Source: Chloroflexota bacterium | Lineage (GTDB): Bacteria > Chloroflexota > Dehalococcoidia > SM23-28-2 | Assembly (NCBI GenBank): GCA_030691665.1 | Contig: JAUYDU010000187.1 | Coordinates: forward strand, 1-7,952 | Reading direction: 5' to 3' | DNA length: 7,952 nt | Shown: piece after piece, positions 1-5,090 of the stretch | How positions within the stretch are numbered: the first letter of the stretch is position 1 | Layout of the letters: every line of letters starts with the position of its first letter | Position numbers and translations under genes: made by a program | The notes under the pieces: generated by a model | Told to the model about the DNA's origin: nothing | Seen by the model: only the letters and a program-made list of their open reading frames with translations | Database searches by the model: none

Positions 1-495
1 CGCCTTGTTGCTGTAGTGGGCGGCGCAGCCCACGACGCTGGCGTCGATGATGTACTCGTACTCGCCGGCGATAACGGGGTTGCAGGTCCGCTTGATGCCG
101 AACTCGAAGTCGGCAGCCGTCAGCGGCTGGCCGTCCGACCACTTGAGGCCGTTCCTCAGCTTGATGGTGTATGTCGTGCCGTCGGCCGAAATCTGCGGCA
201 GTTCGGCGGCCATGGACGGCTGCGGCTTGTTGTCCTTGTCCAGGGCGTACAGGCCGCGCCAGAGCATGCGGTGCAGGGAGATGTCCTGGGCGAAGCTAGA
301 GAAGTGGGGGTCCAGGGAAGCGAACTCGAAGCTGGCGACGGTCAGCGTGCCGCCCTGGATGCGCTGGCCGGCCGCGGCCGTGGGCGTCCCGGTGACCGCC
401 GGCCCCTCCTCCTCCTCGCAGGCGACCGCGAGCACCGCCAGGGCTGCCACCAGGGCAGCCAGGTATAGGCCTAGCTTGAGCCTTTTTGCTAACAT
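1..495 (-). CDS. ABC transporter substrate-binding lipoprotein, family 5 (peptide/oligopeptide type), N-terminal part
   Basis: The gene runs off the left edge; 165 codons are visible. It begins MLAKRLKLGL, followed by a hydrophobic stretch (about residues 8-25) ending in AVAC, with Cys26 as the probable lipidated residue, then an acidic EEEE and an Ala/Thr-rich linker. This is the layout of an exported, membrane-anchored lipoprotein. From residue 48 it reads as a family-5 solute-binding protein (DppA/OppA-like): GGTLTVA, then SLDPHFS, the RGLYALD segment, and TYTIKLRNGLKWSDGQPLTAADF at about 108-130, which is the family's conserved block. The family binds peptides, nickel complexes or other small solutes for import; the ligand cannot be told from this part. 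The ATG at 495 is supported by a strong GGGAGGAG Shine-Dalgarno at 504-510 and a promoter just upstream, so it probably starts its own transcript. A full family member is about 500-600 residues. The lipobox -3 position is Ala, less common than Leu or Val. Confidence 0.93.
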   Translation of the reverse strand, partial: MLAKRLKLGLYLAALVAALAVLAVACEEEEGPAVTGTPTAAAGQRIQGGTLTVASFEFASLDPHFSSFAQDISLHRMLWRGLYALDKDNKPQPSMAAELPQISADGTTYTIKLRNGLKWSDGQPLTAADFEFGIKRTCNPVIAGEYEYIIDASVVGCAAHYSNKA

Positions 496-526
496 GGTTA
501 CACTCCTCCCTTGAATACTACTCCCC

Positions 527-555
527 TCTATAGCACACATCGGGAATTTCTACAA
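527..555 (-). promoter_or_regulatory. Candidate promoter for the substrate-binding protein gene
   Basis: Read on the minus strand, a TTGTAG -35-like hexamer (550-555) and a TATAGA -10-like hexamer (527-532) are separated by exactly 17 bases. The -10 is preceded by TGC (533-535), giving an extended -10. The predicted start near 520 would leave a leader of about 25 nt before the ATG at 495. It is a motif match only. Confidence 0.5.
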
Positions 556-559
556 CCCA

Positions 560-571
560 TTTTGGCCAAAA
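560..571. promoter_or_regulatory. Palindrome TTTTGGCCAAAA, candidate operator
   Basis: This perfect 12-bp palindrome lies about 5 bp upstream of the -35 of the candidate transporter promoter, centred near -45. That is a usual place for an activator or repressor half-turn site. No regulator can be assigned from the window. It partly overlaps a weak AAAAAC/GTTTTT stem at 569-586. The rest of the 496-647 gap holds no other clear signal. Confidence 0.3.
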
Positions 572-647
572 AACGCGGGGGTTTTTCCATGTTCTGTCGG
601 CGGCAAGATCCGGGGCGCCCCACACCGAGGCGACCCTCCCATCATCC

Positions 648-1667
648 CTATATCGCCTGGATCTGGCGGATGATCTCCTTCAGCCGCTCCCTATCGCCCT
701 GGTGGCGGATGGGCATGAAGAACCCGGTGCGACCGACGATGCCGCCCCAGCGCTCCTTGATCCTGGCCGCCACCTGGTCGTAGGTGGCCATGATGGCGAA
801 CTGCTCCAGCATCTCGTCCGTGATCTCCCGCCCCATCTCCAGCCAGCGGCCCTCAGCCGCCAGGCGATGCAGCTTGAGACAAGTATCGCCCCAGCCGTGG
901 ATGTCCAGCACGCCCTTGTAGGTGCGGGTGGAGCCGTAGAAGGCGACCTGGGTGCGCACGGCCTGCTTCTGCCTGGCGATATCTTCCTCCGTCTCGCCGG
1001 TGATCACGAAGCCGCCGCCGGTGATGTCGACGTCCTTGAGGGAACGCCCCGCCTTCTTGGCCCCCGCCTCGATGTTGGGCAAGACCACCTCCTTGAGGTA
1101 CTTGGGGGTGCAGAAGCCGTGCAGGCGCACGCCGTCGCACAGCTCGCCCGCCAGTCGACACATGTAGGGGTTCACCGCCGAGATGTAGACGGCGATGTCG
1201 GGATGGTCGATGGGGCCGGGGTCGAAGAAGGGGGTCATCAGGGTGTAGGTGTAGTGCTTGCCCCGGAAGTTGGCGGGGGTCTTGTTCTGCCAGGAGTCCC
1301 AGATAGCCCGCAGCACCAGGATGTACTCCCGCAGGCGCGGCCCGGCTGGCCCCGTCCAGGGGGTGCTGTAGCGGCGCTCGTTGTGGCCCTTCACCTGGGT
1401 GCCCAGGCCCAGGAGAAGGCGCCCCCGCGACAGGGCCTGGATGTCCCAGGCCATCTGGGCCACCGTCATCGGGCTGCGGGGAAAGGCGATGGCCACCGCC
1501 GAGCCCAGGCTGACCCGCTCCGTGCTGGCGGCGGCCAGGGCCAGGGGCAGGAAGGGGTCGTGCCCCGCCTCGAAGGAGAGGACGCCGTCGTAGCCGAGCT
1601 CCTCCGCCTCCCTGGCGGCAGCGGCCACCCCGCTCAGGCCGATGGGCAGACCCGCCTCGACTTTCAT
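648..1667 (-). CDS. LLM-class flavin/F420-dependent oxidoreductase (MSMEG_2256-like, TIGR03617 type)
   Basis: This 339-residue protein is a luciferase-like TIM-barrel oxidoreductase of normal family length. Matching signs are the MKVEAGLP start with an AREAEELGYDGVLSFE helix (residues about 18-33), DPFLPLALAAASTERVSLGSAVAIAFPRSPM (37-67), ALSRGRLLLGLGTQVKGHNERR (78-99), and a C-terminal regulatory-looking segment ending in the RERLKEIIRQI helix. The HDPFLP and FPRSP blocks with LGLGTQV are what I associate with the MSMEG_2256 family of probable F420-dependent enzymes. The fold binds reduced F420 or FMN in the cytoplasm; which cofactor, and which substrate, cannot be read from the sequence. 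The ATG at 1667 has a GGAGGG Shine-Dalgarno (1672-1677) at 4 nt. Its neighbour on the upstream side is a thiolase, but 356 bp with a terminator-like stem lie between, so it is probably a separate unit. Confidence 0.9.
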   Translation of the reverse strand: MKVEAGLPIGLSGVAAAAREAEELGYDGVLSFEAGHDPFLPLALAAASTERVSLGSAVAIAFPRSPMTVAQMAWDIQALSRGRLLLGLGTQVKGHNERRYSTPWTGPAGPRLREYILVLRAIWDSWQNKTPANFRGKHYTYTLMTPFFDPGPIDHPDIAVYISAVNPYMCRLAGELCDGVRLHGFCTPKYLKEVVLPNIEAGAKKAGRSLKDVDITGGGFVITGETEEDIARQKQAVRTQVAFYGSTRTYKGVLDIHGWGDTCLKLHRLAAEGRWLEMGREITDEMLEQFAIMATYDQVAARIKERWGGIVGRTGFFMPIRHQGDRERLKEIIRQIQAI

Positions 1668-1677
1668 GTTGCCCTCC

Positions 1678-1698
1678 GCTCACGGTGAGCCTGTCGAA
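1678..1698. repeat. Palindromic element GCTCACGGTGAGC plus CTGTCGAA
   Basis: A 13-bp palindrome (GCTCAC-G-GTGAGC, 1678-1690) is followed by CTGTCGAA. On the minus strand it reads TTCGACAG, then GCTCACCGTGAGC, directly abutting the GGAGGG ribosome binding site of the LLM gene. I recall very similar TTCGACAGGCTCA-type palindromes as dispersed intergenic repeats in many environmental bacterial genomes, but only this one copy is in the window. If transcribed it could form a small hairpin next to the binding site. Confidence 0.4.
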
Positions 1699-1723
1699 CC
1701 GCCGCGTCCGGCCTGTGATGAGG

Positions 1724-1731
1724 ATAATATA
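1724..1731 (-). promoter_or_regulatory. Candidate -10 region for the LLM oxidoreductase gene
   Basis: On the minus strand the sequence TATATTAT stands out as the only AT-rich run in a GC-rich stretch, about 57 bp upstream of the ATG at 1667. No convincing -35 hexamer is seen 16-18 bp further upstream, where the sequence is GCGGCGCC-rich. It is a weak call. Confidence 0.3.
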
Positions 1732-1811
1732 GGGCGCCTTGGGCGCCGCGCTACGTAGGCCCAATTCTATCCAGCGGAAGAGGCAGAACGCAAGGCAATT
1801 GATCGCTGTCT

Positions 1812-1827
1812 GCGGGCTGAAACCCGC
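1812..1827. repeat. GCGGG-CTGAAA-CCCGC hairpin
   Basis: This is a 5-bp perfect stem with a CTGAAA loop. Its core (GGGCTGAAACCC) differs by one base from the core of the hairpin at 3303-3322 (GGGTTGAAACCC), suggesting a dispersed palindrome family. It abuts the long inverted repeat that starts at 1827. Confidence 0.5.
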
Positions 1828-1916
1828 CGCTTCCGATCTGTCAACGGATGGGAAACGGATAAACAGATGGCATTCCCCGTTATCCGTTCCAAATCCGATG
1901 ACAGATTTCAAGGCGG
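1827..1916. repeat. Long imperfect inverted repeat (about 90 nt)
   Basis: Left arm 1827-1864 pairs with right arm 1879-1916 around a 14-nt loop (1865-1878). The best blocks are ATCTGTCA and CGGAT (1836-1849) against ATCCG and TGACAGAT (1893-1906), 13 of 14 positions complementary; AACGGATAA (1854-1862) against TTATCCGTT (1880-1888); and CCGCTT (1827-1832) against AAGGCGG (1910-1916) with one bulge. It lies in the 356-bp gap between the thiolase and LLM genes, which holds no gene. It may be a remnant of a small non-autonomous element or a structured transcript region. No flanking target duplication is obvious. Confidence 0.65.
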
Positions 1917-1965
1917 ACAATCCCTGGGGTGTTCGGCAAGCCTGCGGGAGAGCGCCACAACAGAA

Positions 1966-1992
1966 GGGCTGCCCGACGGTATCGGGGAGCCC
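1966..1992 (-). terminator. Stem-loop downstream of the thiolase gene, probable terminator
   Basis: GGGCT and CCCGA (1966-1976) pair with TCGGG and AGCCC (1982-1992) around a 5-nt CGGTA loop, with one mismatch, giving a strong 10-bp GC-rich stem. It begins 32 nt past the thiolase stop codon. In the minus-strand direction it is followed by TTCTGTTGT, an imperfect U-rich tail. The position and strength suggest transcription from the thiolase gene ends here. Confidence 0.5.
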
Positions 1993-2023
1993 TCTTCCCT
2001 CCGAGCGTTGGCCCGCCGCAGAG

Positions 2024-3187
2024 CTAGTCTCGCATCCCCAGGATGGTCACCGAGCAGACCGAGCCCGGCCCGCCCAGGTTGTGGGCCAGCCCCAGGCGGG
2101 GGTCCTTCACCTGATGCCCGTCGGCCCGTCCCTGGAGCTGCTTGGTCACCTCGTAGAGCATGCGACAGCCGGTGGCGCCAATGGGGTGGCCGAAGCAATT
2201 GAGGCCGCCGCTGGGATTGATGGGAATATCCCCCTCCACGTCGGCCAGGCCGTCGCGGACGAAAGCGTTGGCCTCCTTTGGCTCACAGAATCCCAGGTCG
2301 CCCAGGTTGAACAGCTCCGTGCTGGTGAAGCAGTCGTGCACCTCGGCGAAGCTGATCTCCTGGCGGGGATCCTTGATGCCGGCCTCGTCATAGGCCATGC
2401 GAGCGGCATCGCGGGTGGCCGGGAAGCCGAGCCAGTCGTAGGCTGGCCTGTACATGGGCTGACTGGAGTGGATGGCCAGGGCGTTGGCCTTGACCACCAC
2501 GTAGTCATCCTTGTGCTTGGTGTCCTTGGCGATCTCCGGCCTGGTGATGACGATGGCCGCCGCCCCATCGGACACCGCGCAGCAGTCGAAGCGACCCAAA
2601 GGCCAGGCGATCATCGGTGCCGACAGCACGTCCTCCATGCTCACCGGCCGCCGGAAGTGGGCCTTGGGGTGGGCGGCCCCGTTCTTGTGGTTCTTGATAG
2701 CCACCCGCGCCAGGTCCTCCTTGGTCCAGCCCCACTCGTGGAAGGCGCGAGCCGCAGCCATGGCGAACAGGCCCGGAGCGCTGGCGATGCCCAGCACCGG
2801 GTGCGGCGGCTCGATAGGGAGGCCGCTGGCGCCCTGGTCCATGAGCTTCTCCACGCCGCAGGCCAGGACGATATCGTAGACGCCGGCGGCCACGGCGAAG
2901 CAGGCGTTGCGGAAGGCGTCCATCCCCGAGGCGCAGAAGTTCTCCACCCGCGTCACCGGCTTGCCGTAGAGCTTCATCGGCTCCACCAGGGTCGCCCCCG
3001 ACATGCCGGTGAAGGGGTACATCACCCCTACCCAGCCCGCCTCGATGTCCTGGGGCGTGAGGCCGGCGTCGTCCAGGGCCTCGTAGACAGCCTCTACCAG
3101 CAGGTCTTCCTGGTCCTTCTCCCAAATCTCGCCAAACTTGGTGCAACCGACGCCGACAATGGCTACTCTGTCCCTGATCCCGCCCAT
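2024..3187 (-). CDS. SCP2-type thiolase / acetyl-CoA acetyltransferase family protein
   Basis: This 387-residue protein has the normal length for the SCP2/lipid-transfer thiolase family, including archaeal acetoacetyl-CoA thiolases. It begins RVAIVGVGCTKFGE. The nucleophile is Cys85 in VENFCASGMDAF. The later motifs are present: EVHDCF with His284, NPSGGLNCFGHPIGATG with Asn324 and His334, and the C-terminal HNLGGPGS loop (369-376). It is therefore probably catalytically competent for CoA-ester C-C bond making or breaking. The family mostly acts in the cytoplasm with a DUF35 zinc-ribbon/OB-fold partner that helps bind CoA; here that domain lies in the gene immediately upstream. The ATG at 3187 has a perfect AAGGAGGA Shine-Dalgarno at 3191-3198. 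A repeat-filled gap of 209 bp separates it from the upstream gene, so cotranscription is likely but not certain. The natural substrate is unknown; acetoacetyl-CoA, a branched beta-ketoacyl-CoA or another acyl-CoA are all possible. Confidence 0.92.
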   Translation of the reverse strand: MGGIRDRVAIVGVGCTKFGEIWEKDQEDLLVEAVYEALDDAGLTPQDIEAGWVGVMYPFTGMSGATLVEPMKLYGKPVTRVENFCASGMDAFRNACFAVAAGVYDIVLACGVEKLMDQGASGLPIEPPHPVLGIASAPGLFAMAAARAFHEWGWTKEDLARVAIKNHKNGAAHPKAHFRRPVSMEDVLSAPMIAWPLGRFDCCAVSDGAAAIVITRPEIAKDTKHKDDYVVVKANALAIHSSQPMYRPAYDWLGFPATRDAARMAYDEAGIKDPRQEISFAEVHDCFTSTELFNLGDLGFCEPKEANAFVRDGLADVEGDIPINPSGGLNCFGHPIGATGCRMLYEVTKQLQGRADGHQVKDPRLGLAHNLGGPGSVCSVTILGMRD

Positions 3188-3206
3188 GTCTCCTCCTTCT
3201 GCGGCT

Positions 3207-3260
3207 GTAGGGGCGTCTCTCGCAGGCGCCCTCGCGGGCAGGGGCGAGCCCTGCCCCTAC
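3207..3260. repeat. Double-hairpin palindromic element bounded by GTAGGGGC / GCCCCTAC
   Basis: The element has perfect 8-bp terminal inverted repeats (3207-3214 and 3253-3260). Inside are a short GGGCG/CGCCC stem and a perfect stem GGGCAGGG-GCGAG-CCCTGCCC at 3236-3256. Its layout, two GC-rich hairpins between GTAGG and CCTAC ends, matches the element at 6097-6161. It sits just upstream of the thiolase ribosome binding site. Confidence 0.6.
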
Positions 3261-3276
3261 TCTTCTGGAAGCCGGA

Positions 3277-3299
3277 TGGTCATTTGACTAAATGAACCA
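3277..3299. repeat. Imperfect hairpin TGG-CATTT-GACT-AAATG-CCA
   Basis: CATTT (3281-3285) and AAATG (3290-3294) pair around GACT, and TGG/CCA extend the stem after a small internal bulge. It is AT-richer than its surroundings and leads directly into the hairpin cluster that follows. Confidence 0.4.
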
Positions 3300-3302
3300 C
3301 CC

Positions 3303-3353
3303 CTGAGGGTTGAAACCCTCAGCTTTGGGGAAGCTGCGGGATTTATCCCGCAG
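3303..3353. repeat. Tandem perfect hairpins between the HMGS-like and thiolase genes
   Basis: Two perfect 9-bp inverted repeats stand side by side: CTGAGGGTT-GA-AACCCTCAG (3303-3322) and CTGCGGGAT-TT-ATCCCGCAG (3334-3353). Between them AGCTT/AAGCT (3321-3335) can form a third short stem. No U-run follows on either strand, so an intrinsic terminator is not supported. They look like REP-type intergenic palindromes, and might protect or modulate a transcript running from the HMGS-like gene into the thiolase gene. Confidence 0.65.
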
Positions 3354-3396
3354 AGGTGAATTCAAATAGTTGAACGCCATAAGGCTTCCGCTACCT

Positions 3397-4806
3397 CTAG
3401 CCTCCCCTTATTGGCTGGCACTTCCAGTAGTAGTTGTGGAATGCCGCTCCCTCGTGGAGGCAGCGCAGAGTCAACTCCACCAGCATACCGATCTTCACCT
3501 CGGTGGGGTCGCAGTCCGTCATCTCCAAGAAGATGCGACCGCCCCCTTCCAGGTCCGCGACAACCCTGGGGACGGGTATATTCAGATAAGCGCCGCCCAC
3601 CAGGTGATCCAGGGTGAAGGTAAACACCGTGCCCTTGCGAGCCAGCTTCACGCTGTCTAGCTCATCCTTGGTGGCGCACTCCACGCATACCCGCGGCGGC
3701 GGGTACTGCACGGTGCCGCACTTGCGGCAGCGGGCGCCGTAGAGGGCAAGCTCCATCTTGCTGTCGCGCCAGTAGATGACCGGCGACGATTTGGGAACGT
3801 ACCGCTCCCGCTCCATGAGGTGGCGAAAGCCAGCGTAGGCGCTATAGTTGGGGAGCATCCGCTTGGTCAGAAGATAGGTCTGAAGCGTCCTCTTGCCTGG
3901 GACAGCAGAGAAGCCATCGCTGACCTCCACCAGGAAGGCATCGGCACCGTCGCCGTAGTTGGCTACCAACAAGCGGTCGCCCGCCTTGGCAGTGTCTAGA
4001 GCCGCGGCCAGCATCATCAACACCTGGGGCGTACCCGTATTGCCCAGCAGCAGGAAGCCCGTGTCTTGAAGCTGGGGCATCTCCAGGCCCAACTGGCGGG
4101 CGAGCGTGCCGTGGCTACGAGGGTCGCCAGCAGAGAGGACGGCCTTGGCGATGTCTTTGGGGCCGACGCCCTCCTTCTCCGCCACTGCCTTGGCGGCTGT
4201 CACCATGCTGGCCATGTAGCCGTACTGCGTCTCCACCCTGGGCTCAAAGGCCCGGACGTAGCGGTCGGCGGACCGCCGCCAGGGGCCGATGACCTCGCTG
4301 GTGACCGACTGGAAGCCGCGCACGGTGGCTGCGCCATCTTTGGACAGAAGGACGGCGCCAGCGCCATCCCCCAGGATCTGCTCCCACATCGTCTCGGGCT
4401 CCGCCGGACGATTGTCCGCCGCCACCACCAGCACGCTCTTGGCCGACCCGCTCTCGAGGGCGTCGTGGGCTGCCCTCAGGGCCACGGTGGCCGAGCGCAA
4501 CGAATCGGTGAAGTCGGCGGTGAAGATGTCGGGGCGCAGGTCCAGGGCAGCGGCAATGACCGAGGCGCTCTGCTTTTCCGCGTAGGGAGCGGTGGTGGTG
4601 GCGAAGTAGAGGGCGTCGACGCTGGCCGGGTCCACCCCTGCCAGGCACTCCAGGCCAGCCGCCACCCCCATGGTGATGCTGTCCTCGTCGGCATTGGCCA
4701 CCGCCCGTTCCCCCGGGATGCCGGGGATGCCCCAGGCCTGGCTCATCTCCTGCCGTGACAAGCGGTACAGAGGTATGTAGGCTCCGTAGGATGCTATCCC
4801 AACCAT
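3397..4806 (-). CDS. HMG-CoA synthase-like thiolase-fold protein fused to a C-terminal DUF35 (zinc ribbon + OB-fold) domain
   Basis: This 469-residue fusion has two parts. Residues 1-330 read as an HMG-CoA synthase/KAS III-like thiolase fold: GIASYGAYIPLYRL at the start, FATTTAPYAEKQSA (68-81), ILGDGAGAVLL (144-154) and VANYGDGADAFLV (281-293). Residues 350-469 form a DUF35 domain: a zinc ribbon C360-x2-C363 and C374-x2-C377, then an OB-fold (about 388-465) ending FHNYYWKCQP. Known archaeal HMG-CoA synthase, thiolase and DUF35 proteins form one complex that channels acetoacetyl-CoA; here two parts are fused and the thiolase is next door. The family's nucleophilic Cys is missing: by my alignment Leu103 stands there, and no Cys occurs between residues 55 and 359. 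The Glu and His positions also appear changed (Thr71, Ser225). True HMG-CoA synthase activity is therefore doubtful; an aldolase-like or CoA-binding partner role is possible. The ATG at 4806 has an AAGGAGGG Shine-Dalgarno. Confidence 0.88.
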   Translation of the reverse strand: MVGIASYGAYIPLYRLSRQEMSQAWGIPGIPGERAVANADEDSITMGVAAGLECLAGVDPASVDALYFATTTAPYAEKQSASVIAAALDLRPDIFTADFTDSLRSATVALRAAHDALESGSAKSVLVVAADNRPAEPETMWEQILGDGAGAVLLSKDGAATVRGFQSVTSEVIGPWRRSADRYVRAFEPRVETQYGYMASMVTAAKAVAEKEGVGPKDIAKAVLSAGDPRSHGTLARQLGLEMPQLQDTGFLLLGNTGTPQVLMMLAAALDTAKAGDRLLVANYGDGADAFLVEVSDGFSAVPGKRTLQTYLLTKRMLPNYSAYAGFRHLMERERYVPKSSPVIYWRDSKMELALYGARCRKCGTVQYPPPRVCVECATKDELDSVKLARKGTVFTFTLDHLVGGAYLNIPVPRVVADLEGGGRIFLEMTDCDPTEVKIGMLVELTLRCLHEGAAFHNYYWKCQPIRGG

Positions 4807-4868
4807 TCCGCCCTCCTTAGTTCAGCTTGGTCCGGCTGGCGGCAGGCGGCGTGGGCAACATGCTCCTC

Positions 4869-5090
4869 CTACCTGCCGCAGCACGTGCGCAACGTCGGAT
4901 CGTAGTAAGAACAGAAGACTTCGTCCCAATAGGGATCCTTGAAGAGGAAGCCCCGCTCGTCCTGGCCCGCCTCTGGCGGGCTCTTCTGATCGTCGCGGCC
5001 TGGGGACGGGCGCTCTACCGCCCGCCGCCGCCCCCGACCTCGATCGGGGTTGTCTGCCTTCGCTCTGCGGGGCCTGTCAGCGACCTTCAT
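4869..5090 (-). CDS. Small hypothetical protein, translationally coupled to lipA
   Basis: This 73-codon ORF starts with an ATG that overlaps the lipA TGA stop as ATGA, a typical arrangement for translational coupling. AAAGGA lies 10 nt upstream inside lipA. Third codon positions are mostly G or C, as in the neighbours. The N-terminal half is basic, rich in Arg/Pro/Asp and probably disordered. The C-terminal 28 residues are different: aromatic, with GFLFKDPYWDEVFCSYYDP, then TCCGR at the end. The three cysteines and the clustered Tyr/Trp look like a conserved binding or interaction segment. I do not recognise the family. The HMGS-like gene begins 62 bp further on in the same direction, so the ORF may bridge lipA and the thiolase-fold genes in one transcript. 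Function cannot be inferred. It could be a chance ORF in GC-rich DNA, but the overlap argues against that. Confidence 0.5.
   Translation of the reverse strand: MKVADRPRRAKADNPDRGRGRRRAVERPSPGRDDQKSPPEAGQDERGFLFKDPYWDEVFCSYYDPTLRTCCGR

Noticed and set aside
569..586. AAAAAC-GCGGGG-GTTTTT stem as a terminator for the LLM gene
   Set aside because: The stem is only 6 bp and almost all A-T, too weak for a convincing intrinsic terminator despite the T-run.
702..1688. Other long shadow ORFs (702-1688 +, 4066-4758 +, 5096-6055 +, 6241-6945 -)
   Set aside because: Each is antisense to a gene with intact motifs and shows only compositional bias, with no family resemblance.
1830..1839. CTTCCGATCT, identical to the end of a common sequencing adapter
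   Set aside because: Only 10 bases match, the preceding bases differ, and the segment takes part in the long inverted repeat, so contamination is not supported.
853..1920. Minus-strand ORF of 355 codons in another frame of the LLM gene
   Set aside because: It overlaps a gene with clear family motifs and reads as Gly/Pro/Arg/His low-complexity sequence. Its first part crosses the long inverted repeat.
1739..3295. Plus-strand ORF of 518 codons
   Set aside because: It lies opposite the thiolase gene, which has complete family motifs. The translation is Val/Gly/His/Leu-rich without recognisable domains, as expected for the antisense of a GC-rich gene, and it has no ribosome binding site.
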